A stretch of DNA of 33,544 nt from Chloroflexota bacterium. Its GTDB lineage: Bacteria; Chloroflexota; Dehalococcoidia; UBA6926. The position numbers and the translations under genes were made by a program. The notes beneath the pieces were generated by a model. It did no database searches. It had not been told where the DNA came from and saw only the letters and a list, made by a program, of their open reading frames with translations. Shown one piece after another: positions 1 through 7,994 of this stretch. The stretch's first letter is position 1. Every line of letters begins with the position of its first letter. The stretch lies in contig JAPOOK010000013.1 in the NCBI GenBank assembly GCA_026713485.1, positions 1-33,544 of the forward strand. The letters run 5' to 3'.

Positions 1-297
1 AACGGTCTCTTCCCCTCCCGGTCCACGCCGGCGCCCCCCCCCGCCTCCGCGGCCGAAGTACCGACGGCCGTAGAGACCCATCGCCCCATTGGGGAACCCC
101 GCCGTGCCCGCCGCGACAACTCCCCAGAAGTTCAGCTCGTCATTTGCGGACAACGCACCGGCGAATGGAAGAACGAATTCAGACGGCACGGGTGGAAAGA
201 TGTTTTCGGCGGCCATGAGGAAGACTATGCCGGGGTAGCCGATGGCGAGGATGACTTCCTGGATCCACCCGCCGAGCGTTTCGAGAAGGCCGGTCAT
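1..297 (-). CDS. DedA family membrane protein, N-terminal part (cut by left window edge)
   Basis: This is the first 99 codons of a DedA/SNARE-associated family inner-membrane protein; the rest lies beyond the left edge. I translated it by hand from ATG at 297. A first hydrophobic stretch (about residues 15-30) leads into MAAENIFPPVPSEFVLPFAG (about 30-49), which matches the DedA core with its conserved Glu and Pro-rich re-entrant segment. LNFWGVVAAGTAG and GLYGRRYFGR follow, also typical. DedA proteins are linked to membrane lipid scrambling and proton-motive-force homeostasis. The start lies 10 nt after the stop of the alpha/beta hydrolase, so the two are probably co-transcribed. No good Shine-Dalgarno is visible. 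After residue 80 the protein becomes a Gly/Arg-rich run coded by a C-tract at 34-42, which does not look like a DedA helix and may hide an indel. Family call secure; the last 20 residues are doubtful. Confidence 0.8.
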   Translation of the reverse strand, partial: MTGLLETLGGWIQEVILAIGYPGIVFLMAAENIFPPVPSEFVLPFAGALSANDELNFWGVVAAGTAGFPNGAMGLYGRRYFGRGGGGGRRRGPGGEETV

Positions 298-307
298 GTC
301 CCAGCCG

Positions 308-1102
308 TCACGCCGAGAGCGTCTTCACCAGCCAGTTGACGGCGATGTCCACGGCTTCCACGTTGCTGCGGAATCGATGCCCCGCCCCCGGCAGCATCAT
401 CAGCTCCGTCACGGATTGATCGGAAGCCTCCAGGAGCGCGTGTGCGTCATCCGGCGACACAACGTCATCTGCGTCTCCGTGCATGAGCAGCAGCGGACGC
501 GGCGCAACACGCCCAACCGACTGTGTCACGTCCATCTCCTGGTACTCATCGGCCCAGCGTTGTGCCGAGGGAGGAAAGTCGGGGTCACGGATGATTCCCA
601 CTTCTCGCGCGTTCTGCACCATCTCCTCCGGCGAGCGGCTCCACCGAGAGCGCGCCGGTGACGCGAATGAGAGCACTGCAGCCACCTCCGGCCTACGCGC
701 GGCAACGTGGATCGCCACGCGAGCGCCCATACTCGAGCCAAGCACGCCAATGCGGTCGATGTCCACCTCCGACCGTTCCCACACCCACGACAGCACGGCC
801 TCAAGGTCCTGTGCCCATCCCAGTGGGTGGAAATTGCCGCCGCTCTCGCCCGTGCCGCGGAAGTTGAAAATCACGGCGGCGAGGCCGCGGTGCGCGCACA
901 GTTCCGCAATCTCGGCGTATGTGAGGCCGTCATCGGTTGGGGCAGAGAGCGTGATGTCTGCCGTTGGCGTGGGGCGTGCGGCGGGCATTCCATGGCAGAG
1001 AACCACTGCCGGATGCGGCCCCTTCCCGTCAGGGACGGAGATCGCGCCGACCAGCTCAATGCCGTCGCTGTCTATTGTGATGCGTTCAGTCGTGACGGGC
1101 AT
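308..1102 (-). CDS. alpha/beta hydrolase
   Basis: A 264-residue serine hydrolase of the alpha/beta fold, in the group of dienelactone-hydrolase-like and peptidase S9-like esterases. The catalytic triad is readable: nucleophile Ser124 in the elbow GSSMG (122-126), acid Asp near 212 in MHGDADDVVSP, and His242 in GAGHRF. The oxyanion region is CHGMP (36-40), and FNFRGTGES (79-87) is the usual strand-4 motif. There is no signal peptide, so it should be cytoplasmic. The ATG at 1102 has GGAGG about 8 nt upstream. It lies 44 nt after secF and just before the dedA gene, all on one strand. The substrate cannot be inferred; context gives no pathway clue. Confidence 0.88.
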   Translation of the reverse strand: MPVTTERITIDSDGIELVGAISVPDGKGPHPAVVLCHGMPAARPTPTADITLSAPTDDGLTYAEIAELCAHRGLAAVIFNFRGTGESGGNFHPLGWAQDLEAVLSWVWERSEVDIDRIGVLGSSMGARVAIHVAARRPEVAAVLSFASPARSRWSRSPEEMVQNAREVGIIRDPDFPPSAQRWADEYQEMDVTQSVGRVAPRPLLLMHGDADDVVSPDDAHALLEASDQSVTELMMLPGAGHRFRSNVEAVDIAVNWLVKTLSA

Positions 1103-1146
1103 GGTTTTGCCTCCGTGAACGCCCTGCCCTCGCTATCGTCCCCGCA

Positions 1147-2115
1147 TCAGGAGGCGCTAGGCGAAGTGGCAGCTGATGAAGTCGAGCCGCCGCGTCCGCC
1201 GCCGATGAACGGCAGGTTGCCAAAGCTCCGCGTCTCCCACGAGACGATTACCTGTGAGGCAGTGAAGATTGAGCTGTAGGTTCCGGACACGACTCCGATA
1301 ATCATCACGAAGAGGAAATCACGGATTGTGGTTGGGCCTAGCAGGAACAGCGCCAGCAAGACGACGAGGGTCGTGAAGCTCGTGTTGATTGAGCGCCCCA
1401 TGCTTTCCATGATCGAGTAGTTGGTGGTGGCGACGATATCCCGGTTTGTGTCCCGCAGGATGTTCTCACGGATGCGGTCAAAGATGACGATGGTGTCGTT
1501 AATGCTGTACCCGAGCAGGGTCAGGATACCAACGAGGAACATGCTGCTGATTTCCAGGTGGAGCCACTGCGAGGCGATGAGCATAAACAGGCCCGCCATA
1601 GCAAAGGCAACGGCGATGTCATGCACAAGGGCAATGATAGCCGCGATGCCATAGCGGAACGGGTGCCGGATGCTGCGGAAGGCATAAACGATGTATCCGA
1701 GAATGCCGACAACGGCTATCAGGACGGCGAACAAACCGTTCCTCACTGTTTCGCGGGCGACGGCGGGAGAGACGAGGTCAAAGCTGTAGCCCTGCAGCGG
1801 CCCGGCATATTCCTCCAACGCATTGCGCACGTCCAGCTGCTGCCGCTCGGATTGTTCCGCCAACGGCAGTCGCAGGAAGTATTCACGGTCGCCGAACCCC
1901 TGCACTAGTGCCCCTTCATACCCCAGCGAATCGATGGCATCCTCAACGGCCTCCTGCTCAGTGGGGGCAACAAATGTGGCATCAACGGCCGCGCCACTGC
2001 TGAATTCGATGCTGAAGCTCAGGCCGGGCCCGAGGAAGAGGGCTGACAACCCCCCCACGATAAGCACAAGGGAAAAGAGGAAGTACGTGGCCCGGTATTT
2101 CGCAAAGTTAATCAT
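1147..2115 (-). CDS. secF: Protein translocase subunit SecF
   Basis: SecF, 322 residues, partner of SecD in the RND-like SecDF complex that uses proton motive force to pull exported proteins through SecYEG. Visible parts are an N-terminal TM helix (about residues 10-28), a periplasmic domain, and five C-terminal TM helices with the family motif GYSINDTIVIFDRIREN. The reading frame extends upstream inside secD. I chose ATG 2115 (MINFAKYR) because it begins at the usual SecF N-terminus, falls 13 nt after the secD stop, and has a purine-rich AAGGGGAAG site just upstream. One oddity is that the usual Gly-Gly motif after TM1 (GxDFxGG in most SecF) reads FSIEFSSGA. The C-terminus ends in a short Gly/Ser-rich tail (GGGRGGSTSS), which is common. 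Confidence 0.96.
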   Translation of the reverse strand: MINFAKYRATYFLFSLVLIVGGLSALFLGPGLSFSIEFSSGAAVDATFVAPTEQEAVEDAIDSLGYEGALVQGFGDREYFLRLPLAEQSERQQLDVRNALEEYAGPLQGYSFDLVSPAVARETVRNGLFAVLIAVVGILGYIVYAFRSIRHPFRYGIAAIIALVHDIAVAFAMAGLFMLIASQWLHLEISSMFLVGILTLLGYSINDTIVIFDRIRENILRDTNRDIVATTNYSIMESMGRSINTSFTTLVVLLALFLLGPTTIRDFLFVMIIGVVSGTYSSIFTASQVIVSWETRSFGNLPFIGGGRGGSTSSAATSPSAS

Positions 2116-2128
2116 TCTCGGCTTCCCC

Positions 2129-3838
2129 TTACGGAATATAGAACCTCGTCTTGCGGAGCGGCTCAAAGTTGGTCACGAGGCGCAGCAGGCGGCGCGTGAT
2201 GACCAGCGCGCTGAACATGCTGAGCACGATGCCGATGGCCAGCGTCAATGCAAAGCCCTGCACGAGGCTCGCGCCTAGCCGTTCGCCGAACCAGAAGAGG
2301 ATGGCTGCGATGATTAGCGTCGTAAAGTTGCCGTCCCTGATAGCAGGCCAGGCGCGATTGAATCCGATGTCGATCGCTGAGCCCATGCTGCGTCCTGCCC
2401 GCAATTCCTCTTTCATCCGCTCGAATATCAGAACATTGGCGTCGACGGCAAAGCCAAACGAGAGGACAAATGCTGCGAGGCCGGAGAGGGTCAGCACGAC
2501 GGGAATAGACTTGAACGTGCCGAGGACCAGGATGGCGTAGATAATGAGCGCGACGGCCGCGACGACGCCGTTCATGCGGTAGTAGAGCACCATGAACAGC
2601 GCGACAAGCAGGATGCCGACCATGCCGGCGCGCAGGCCCCGCTCAAGGGCGTCGGCACCAAGGAATGCGTCCACGTCCCGCTCCAGGATAGGTTCCTTCT
2701 CCAACGGGATGGGGAAAGCGCCCGCGTTGAGCTGAATAGCGAGGATCTGCGCTTCTGCAAGATCGAGTCCGGTGATGCGGGGGCTCGTTGGAATTTCCGA
2801 CTGTATGCGGGGCGTCAGGATGGCTTCATCGTCAAGAAAGATTCCCATCAGTTGACCGACCAGGCGTCGTGAAACGAGGCGGAATGCCTCCCGGCCCTGG
2901 CTGTCCATCTGGAAATAGACTTCCGGCGCGCCTGTTGTCGGGTTGAATCCCACCTGCGCGGAGCCCGGCTCTAGCCGGTCTCCCGTCAGTTCAACCTCTT
3001 CGCCATCAACAACCGCCCTTGCGATTTCCCATTCGAGGCGGAACTCAGCATCAGGCTCAGGCGTGGGCGTTTCTACTACGGGTTCGGTTGGCCCTTCCGT
3101 AGCAGTCGTTTCCGGGGTCACCGTCGCAGTGGCGGATGGCAGTGGGGTGGTCACTGTAGTTGGCTCGGGGGTAGTCTGAGCCGCTATGGACGGCGAGACA
3201 TTTGCCAACTTGGGCGCGGACGTTGTTCCGTCCGATGGCCCGGCCGTTGACTCTGCAGCGTTGGTTGGCGTCGGATCAGCCGGAACAGGTGTTGATTCTG
3301 CGCCATCATCAATAGTGGGTTCTGCTTCAGGAGTTGCCTCCGCATCAGTCGCGTCATCAGATGCCGAGTCGATTGTGGCTCCCGTATCTTCCCCGGGCTC
3401 GATTGGGATCGGGATAAGCTCACGGAAATCGAGCACGGCGGGAGCGCCGATGAGATCCTTGGCCGCCTGCACGTCTTGCACGCCCGGCAGTTGAACGACG
3501 ATGCGGTTTGCGCCAAGCGTCTGAATGAGGGGCTCCGCTACTCCGAATTGGTCGACGCGCGTGCGGATGATTTGCACCACACCGTTCAGCTGTTCCGGAG
3601 TGGGATTCGGATCAACGGTTTCATATACGAGGTGGACGCCACCCTGCAGATCCAGACCGAGCGTCAGGCCAAGCGGGGTATCCTGTTGGCCGCGCTCGAT
3701 GTCCGTCAGTGGAATGCGCCATTCATCACGCATGAGGCTGAGCGCCGCAAAAAGGACAAATAGAACGATGAAACCAGGAATGATCCATCTCTGCAGCCGA
3801 CTAGCGACTGCACCGAGTAAGCCGCTCACTCGCTCCAA
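2129..3838 (-). CDS. secD: Protein translocase subunit SecD, with long Thr/Pro-rich insertion
   Basis: SecD, 569 residues, the larger half of the SecDF translocation motor. TM1 spans about 19-36. The D1 motif LGLDLQGGVHLVYE (60-73) is followed by the first periplasmic subdomain with VDQFGV and LPGVQD. Five more TM helices lie at about 403-555 with the conserved motif GFAVDANVLIFERMKEELR (462-480). The start is TTG at 3838, one nt after the cca stop; no in-frame ATG precedes TM1, and a strong AGGAGAGG site lies at a suitable distance. Residues about 147-262 form a low-complexity Thr/Pro/Ser/Ala/Asp/Glu segment that splits the periplasmic region, so the protein is longer than usual for the family. 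secD and secF are adjacent and co-oriented; no yajC is seen nearby. Confidence 0.96.
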   Translation of the reverse strand: MERVSGLLGAVASRLQRWIIPGFIVLFVLFAALSLMRDEWRIPLTDIERGQQDTPLGLTLGLDLQGGVHLVYETVDPNPTPEQLNGVVQIIRTRVDQFGVAEPLIQTLGANRIVVQLPGVQDVQAAKDLIGAPAVLDFRELIPIPIEPGEDTGATIDSASDDATDAEATPEAEPTIDDGAESTPVPADPTPTNAAESTAGPSDGTTSAPKLANVSPSIAAQTTPEPTTVTTPLPSATATVTPETTATEGPTEPVVETPTPEPDAEFRLEWEIARAVVDGEEVELTGDRLEPGSAQVGFNPTTGAPEVYFQMDSQGREAFRLVSRRLVGQLMGIFLDDEAILTPRIQSEIPTSPRITGLDLAEAQILAIQLNAGAFPIPLEKEPILERDVDAFLGADALERGLRAGMVGILLVALFMVLYYRMNGVVAAVALIIYAILVLGTFKSIPVVLTLSGLAAFVLSFGFAVDANVLIFERMKEELRAGRSMGSAIDIGFNRAWPAIRDGNFTTLIIAAILFWFGERLGASLVQGFALTLAIGIVLSMFSALVITRRLLRLVTNFEPLRKTRFYIP

Positions 3839-3839
3839 C

Positions 3840-5390
3840 TCAGTTTCCTCTCCTCACTGCGTCATCTTCCCCGCGCTCACCTGCCAGGGGGCCGAACCGT
3901 GCCTCCCATTCCCGACGGGCAAACGTTAAAGCCTCCTCAGAAGTCGACACCTCGTCGGCAGCCAACGCCTCCCTGACAGCCTCAAGTATCTCCCCCACCT
4001 GCGGGCCGGGGCCAACGTCAAGCGCTTCCATGAGCATGTGGCCATTCACCAACTGCGGCGCGGCCATGTCGTCAGCAGGCTCGTCGAGTATCGACTCCAT
4101 TACTAGGCTACAGTGGCTGACCCGCCTTCGCCACTCATTAGGATCGAGCATAGGGCCCTTAGCGGCCAAAAAGTCTGCCATGGCAAGCCACACTGCCCCG
4201 ATTGCCGCATCACCCAAATCACGTTTGAAGCGATAGAGGGCGCGGCGCGTTGGGGTCTCGAGATTGTTGCTGAGCTGCATGGGTCGCAGGTGCTGCCGTA
4301 CGGCCAGAGTGACGTAGGCATTGGCCCGGCGACTAAAATGCAACCGTTCCATTACTGCCTCCGTCGTTTCCGCTCCCTGCTCAGGGTGGCCGAGAAAGCG
4401 CGTCTTGCCGGACTCTTCCACAGTCTTGGTCTGAGGCTTGGCGATGTCATGCAGCAGGCAGGCGAGTTTGGTCAGCGTGGCGCGGTCAACCCCGCCGGAC
4501 ACCTCTTCTGCGAAATAGTTGGCGACGTGCTCGCTCCAAGGCATCTGCGAGAGGGTTGAGTTGGTCATTCGCCTGTCTGCGTCAAGCAGGCCGTCCATGA
4601 ATCCGACGGTCTCGATGAGATGGTTGAATACGTCCCAATAGTGCTCAACAGGCTGTGTCACGCCGCGCGCGGCATCGAACTCCGGCATGATGCGGCTGAG
4701 CACGCCGATCTCATCGAGCAGGCGCAGGGCGGATTTCGCATCGCGAAGCCCCAACACTTTGCAGAGTTCGTCACGCAGGCGATCCGGCGAAACGTCCGCG
4801 ATGTGAGCGGAGTCGCGTTTGGCCAATGCGGCTGTTTCGTCCTCGATAGTGAACCTCAACTGCCCTGCCAGTCTTGCCAGGCGCATGAGGCGGATACCGT
4901 CGTCGGTGAAGATGGTGGGTGTGACCGCGCGGAGGACGCGCTGTCTGAGATCGGCGCAGCCGTCGAGCGGGTCGATGAGATTATCCGGCGTCTGCCAGTT
5001 CTCCAGCGGCAGCGCAATTGCGTTGACCGTGAAATCACGCCGCGACAGTTCAGAGGCAATATCCCGATCACCAAGCGGCGTGATATCCAGACGCGTCCGT
5101 TCCCCCTCCACATCTTCTGCGGAAAGAACGCGGACGTAATTCCGTTCCTGGTCAAGCTGATAGAACGCGCCGCCGATCTCGTCCGCGAACCGTCTGCCCA
5201 GCTCCTGAACGTTTGCCGCATCCACCACCAGATCGGCGTCCGCGGTTGGGACGCCGAGTAGCATATCCCGGACGGATCCGCCAACCACCCACGCGGCAAT
5301 CTGTTGACCGGCAAAAAAGACGCGAGCGCGCTCGAGCATCTCACCGATAGATGTCCCGTGAACGTCGGTGGGGGGCACGTTAGCGCTCAC
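3840..5390 (-). CDS. cca: CCA tRNA nucleotidyltransferase / poly(A) polymerase family protein with HD domain
   Basis: A class II nucleotidyltransferase that probably adds or repairs the CCA end of tRNAs. The head domain shows GGSVRDMLLG, the metal-binding pair in TADADLVV (DxD), then RRDFTVNAIAL, DPLDGCADLRQRVLRAV and DDGIRLMRLARLAGQL, the standard order for the family. The C-terminal part carries an HD phosphohydrolase-type motif, LLHDIAKP. The frame is open from a GTG at 5432, 46 nt inside def. I prefer GTG 5390 because it forms a GTGA 4-nt overlap with the def stop and the conserved part only begins about 14 residues later; neither GTG has a clear ribosome-binding site. That gives 516 residues (530 from 5432). 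Downstream, secD follows after 1 nt, so def-cca-secD-secF look like one transcript. Poly(A) polymerase (pcnB-type) cannot be excluded from sequence alone. Confidence 0.9.
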   Translation of the reverse strand: MSANVPPTDVHGTSIGEMLERARVFFAGQQIAAWVVGGSVRDMLLGVPTADADLVVDAANVQELGRRFADEIGGAFYQLDQERNYVRVLSAEDVEGERTRLDITPLGDRDIASELSRRDFTVNAIALPLENWQTPDNLIDPLDGCADLRQRVLRAVTPTIFTDDGIRLMRLARLAGQLRFTIEDETAALAKRDSAHIADVSPDRLRDELCKVLGLRDAKSALRLLDEIGVLSRIMPEFDAARGVTQPVEHYWDVFNHLIETVGFMDGLLDADRRMTNSTLSQMPWSEHVANYFAEEVSGGVDRATLTKLACLLHDIAKPQTKTVEESGKTRFLGHPEQGAETTEAVMERLHFSRRANAYVTLAVRQHLRPMQLSNNLETPTRRALYRFKRDLGDAAIGAVWLAMADFLAAKGPMLDPNEWRRRVSHCSLVMESILDEPADDMAAPQLVNGHMLMEALDVGPGPQVGEILEAVREALAADEVSTSEEALTFARREWEARFGPLAGERGEDDAVRRGN

Positions 5391-6007
5391 CGTCGGCGCG
5401 CGACCGGCGTGACGGGCTGGCGAAGTCGCCACACAAGGTTGGGATCGGGCGGCGGCTTGGATTCCCCGTTTTCGGACGCTTGCCGTTCAGCGTCTTCATC
5501 GGCACGCAAATCAAGTGGACACAACTCTTCGATGTTCTCCATGCGGTCTATGTACACGATGCCGTTTAGGTGGTCGATCTCATGCTCAAGCGCCTGAGCC
5601 AGCAGCCCGTCCGCCTTGATCCTGATTTCCCGCCCGTCAAGGTCAAGCGCCTTGGCCGTCACCCGCTCGGAGCGGATCAGCTTTCCTCGCCAGCCCGGGA
5701 TGCTCAGGCAGCCCTCTTCAACCTCTCGTTCGCCGACGCGGCGGATGATCTCCGGGTTAATCAGGATGTGCGACGAGTGCTCCTGCACGACGTTGCCGTC
5801 CTCATCACGCTCCTCGGGAATCTCGATATAGGTGATACGCAGGCTGCGCCCTACCTGGTTGGCGGCGATGCCGACGCCATGCTCCTTGTACATAGTCTCG
5901 ATCATGTCATCGACAAGCGAACGCAGCGCGGATGTGATGCTTGGCACGCGCTTCGTCTTTTCGCGCAGGACAGGGTCAGGTATGTGACGAACCGGAATGA
6001 CAGTCAT
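5387..6007 (-). CDS. def: Peptide deformylase
   Basis: Metalloenzyme that removes the formyl group from the N-terminal Met of nascent proteins. All three family motifs are present: GVGIAANQVG (44-53; motif 1, with Asn where many have Pro), EEGCLSIPG (97-105; the Cys is a metal ligand) and the HExxH-type HEIDH (142-146). The length of 206 residues is normal to slightly long, with a charged, Pro-rich C-terminal tail. I chose ATG 6007 (MTVIPVRH) rather than a TTG 9 nt upstream because family members start at this point. A candidate promoter lies immediately upstream, and no Shine-Dalgarno is visible, so the mRNA may be almost leaderless. It heads the def-cca-secD-secF run and lies 77 nt after ruvB. 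Confidence 0.96.
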   Translation of the reverse strand: MTVIPVRHIPDPVLREKTKRVPSITSALRSLVDDMIETMYKEHGVGIAANQVGRSLRITYIEIPEERDEDGNVVQEHSSHILINPEIIRRVGEREVEEGCLSIPGWRGKLIRSERVTAKALDLDGREIRIKADGLLAQALEHEIDHLNGIVYIDRMENIEELCPLDLRADEDAERQASENGESKPPPDPNLVWRLRQPVTPVARRR

Positions 6008-6021
6008 AGGCGGCAACTCAA

Positions 6022-6052
6022 ATTATAAGCCAGGCGGGAGTCAGAGTGTAAA
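6022..6052 (-). promoter_or_regulatory. Candidate def promoter, near-leaderless
   Basis: On the minus strand a perfect TATAAT (6027-6022) is preceded by TTTACA (6052-6047) with a 19-nt spacer, in the 77-nt gap between ruvB and def. Transcription would begin near 6015, only about 8 nt before the def ATG at 6007. This fits the lack of a ribosome-binding site. Read by eye only. Confidence 0.5.
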
Positions 6053-6084
6053 TCCGGGGGCCCACGCCCTCATTGGGCGGCCAT

Positions 6085-7134
6085 CTACAGCAGTTGGGGG
6101 CGGTTTGGATCGGGCCCGCCGTTCTGCGGCGGTGGTTCGACGCCGAGGTGCTCATAGGCGCGGCGGGTGGCACGGCGGCCCCGCGGCGTTCTGTCCAGGA
6201 AGCCCAGTTGCAGCAGATACGGTTCATACACGTCCATGACGGTGTCCGGCTCCTCTGCTATGGACGATGCCAGTGTTTCCAATCCCACCGGCCCGCCGCC
6301 AAACGAATTGATCAGGCTGCCCAGCACACGATGATCCGTATCATCCAGTCCGAGCGAGTCGATGCCGAGGCTGTCCAGCGCCTCACGCGCCGCCTCGCCC
6401 GTCACGATGCCGTCGCCCTTCACCTGCGCATAGTCACGGACGCGTCGCAGCAGCCGATTTGCTACGCGCGGCGTCCCACGCGATCGCCCAGCAATCTCAC
6501 CCAACCCATCGTCCGTCGCATCAACATTCAGCACTTTGGCGGAGCGAACGAGGATGTTGCCAATCTCCTCCGGCGTATAGAAATCCAGCCGGTATGTCGC
6601 GCCGAAACGATCGCGCAGCGGGTTGCTGAGGAGCGCATAGCGGGTGGTTGCGCCGACAAGCGTGAACGGCGGCAGGCTGACCCGAACGGAATGCGCGCCC
6701 GGGCCCTTGCCAATCATGATGTCCAGCACGTGGTCCTCCATCACCGGATAGAGGACTTCTTCTACTGATCGTGGTAGGCGGTGAAACTCATCCACGAAGA
6801 GGACGTCATGTGGCCGGAGTTGCGTGAGCATCTGGGCGAGGTCGCCGGCACGGGTGAATGACGGCCCGGCAGTGACACGGACACTGACGCCCATCTCCGC
6901 AGCGATGATGAAGGCGAGTGTCGTCTTGCCAAGGCCGGGCGGCCCATGCAGGAGGACGTGGTCGAGCGGCTCACTGCGCTGCAGGGCGGCCTGGATGGAG
7001 ACCTTGAGGTTGTCGATGACGCGGCTTTGGCCAACGTAGTCCGGCAGGCGGCGAGGGCGCAGGCCGTTCTCAAGCGCGCCCTCCTCGTTCTGAGTTTCAG
7101 GTGCGACTAATCGGTCCTCGGTTGGCTCCGTCAT
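6085..7134 (-). CDS. ruvB: Holliday junction DNA helicase RuvB
   Basis: RuvB, the AAA+ motor that drives branch migration of Holliday junctions together with RuvA. It is 349 residues, normal length. Walker A is GPPGLGKT (64-71), Walker B is FVDEFHRL (113-120, Phe where Ile is usual), sensor 1 lies in [18 protein letters not shown], and the C-terminal winged helix ends with [12 protein letters not shown]. The ATG at 7134 gives the usual N-terminus with [12 protein letters not shown]. No ruvA or ruvC is in this window. It follows the AlkD-like gene by 12 nt on the same strand, so a DNA-repair transcript of the two is likely. Confidence 0.97.
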   Translation of the reverse strand: MTEPTEDRLVAPETQNEEGALENGLRPRRLPDYVGQSRVIDNLKVSIQAALQRSEPLDHVLLHGPPGLGKTTLAFIIAAEMGVSVRVTAGPSFTRAGDLAQMLTQLRPHDVLFVDEFHRLPRSVEEVLYPVMEDHVLDIMIGKGPGAHSVRVSLPPFTLVGATTRYALLSNPLRDRFGATYRLDFYTPEEIGNILVRSAKVLNVDATDDGLGEIAGRSRGTPRVANRLLRRVRDYAQVKGDGIVTGEAAREALDSLGIDSLGLDDTDHRVLGSLINSFGGGPVGLETLASSIAEEPDTVMDVYEPYLLQLGFLDRTPRGRRATRRAYEHLGVEPPPQNGGPDPNRPQLL

Positions 7135-7146
7135 GCCGGTATTGTG

Positions 7147-7863
7147 TCACGGGCGGGCGCGCGCCTGCATCCGCCGTTGCATCGTCTCCGACGGTCTGGC
7201 CATCTTGTGGCCGGTGGTTAGTTTGTTCCGAACCTCACGGATGATGCGGGGCGCGAGCCTGACCTCATGCCTCTCAATGAATTTCAGCACGGGCTGCGGG
7301 TCGCGTTGACCGAGTTCACGCAGCGCCCAACTCAGCGCCTTGACGTGCAGGTCCGCCTTCTCGTCGATGAACAACTCACAGATCGCCAGCGTACGTGCCG
7401 CATCTCCCTTGCCAAGGTGCCGCTCATTCAGTGCGATGGTCGAGACCAGCCCTGCCCTACGCCACCAGAAGTTATTTGAGCGGGACCACTGAAGCACAAG
7501 CTCATCAGGGATCTGGCCTCGTTGCCACGCGGGGCCGCTCAGCTTGCGGGCAAAGTGATCGACCGATGCCCAGCCGTCCAGCGTCCGACCCAACTGCTCC
7601 AGCTTGCTGCGGTCAAGGGCGTCCCTGAGTCCGCGGTGACGATAGGCAATCTCGAAGGAGACGGTTCGTGCGCCTTTCGTCTCGGATTCAGCATCAATCA
7701 GCGCATCGCACAGCGCGAAAACTGATTCAACGTCGACACGCTCACGCGTTAGTTGTCGGGCAGCATCTCTCGCAATGGCTCTCATTGCGGGGGTGCGCAA
7801 CGGACGCTCGGCCCGTTCCAACGCCAGCACGACTGCCTCAACAGAGACGCTCATCAAACTCAC
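7147..7863 (-). CDS. AlkD-like DNA alkylation repair protein
   Basis: A 238-residue all-helical (HEAT-like repeat) protein of the DNA alkylation repair family. AlkD-type glycosylases excise N3- and N7-alkylated purines without base flipping. Residues matching the known AlkD Trp/Asp/Arg/Trp set can be seen: Trp98 and Asp102 in DGWASVDHFARKL, Arg135/136 in FWWRRAGLVSTIAL, and Trp179 in LSWALRELGQRDP. The start is probably GTG 7863, because AAGGAG (7874-7869) lies 5 nt upstream of it but 14 nt from the in-frame ATG at 7854. Downstream, ruvB follows after 12 nt. A hairpin sits directly upstream of the ribosome-binding site (separate entry). Family membership is clear; substrate range is inference. 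Confidence 0.85.
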   Translation of the reverse strand: MSLMSVSVEAVVLALERAERPLRTPAMRAIARDAARQLTRERVDVESVFALCDALIDAESETKGARTVSFEIAYRHRGLRDALDRSKLEQLGRTLDGWASVDHFARKLSGPAWQRGQIPDELVLQWSRSNNFWWRRAGLVSTIALNERHLGKGDAARTLAICELFIDEKADLHVKALSWALRELGQRDPQPVLKFIERHEVRLAPRIIREVRNKLTTGHKMARPSETMQRRMQARARP

Positions 7864-7875
7864 TTACTCTCCTTG

Positions 7876-7897
7876 CTTTCCCGTTTTCGAGGGAAAG
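7876..7897 (-). promoter_or_regulatory. Hairpin immediately upstream of the AlkD-like gene's ribosome-binding site
   Basis: CTTTCCC (7876-7882) and GGGAAAG (7891-7897) form a perfect 7-bp stem with an 8-nt loop. On the minus strand the stem ends one nt before the AAGGAG of the AlkD-like gene. There is no T-run, so it is not a terminator. A TTGACA lies upstream (7924-7919) but has no convincing -10 at the right distance. It could be a leader structure that affects translation; function is unproven. Confidence 0.3.
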
Positions 7898-7994
7898 GCT
7901 CAGTGATAAGTGGAACGATGTCAACAAGCCGGTACGCGGCAACCTAACTTGAGAGGCCACCCAACCCCATCGCGAACCAAGAGCCGTAACGCAG

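Noticed and set aside
7919-7924. Perfect TTGACA upstream of the AlkD-like gene
   Set aside because: No acceptable -10 lies 16-18 nt downstream; the bases there read like GAGCCT. Not listed as a promoter.
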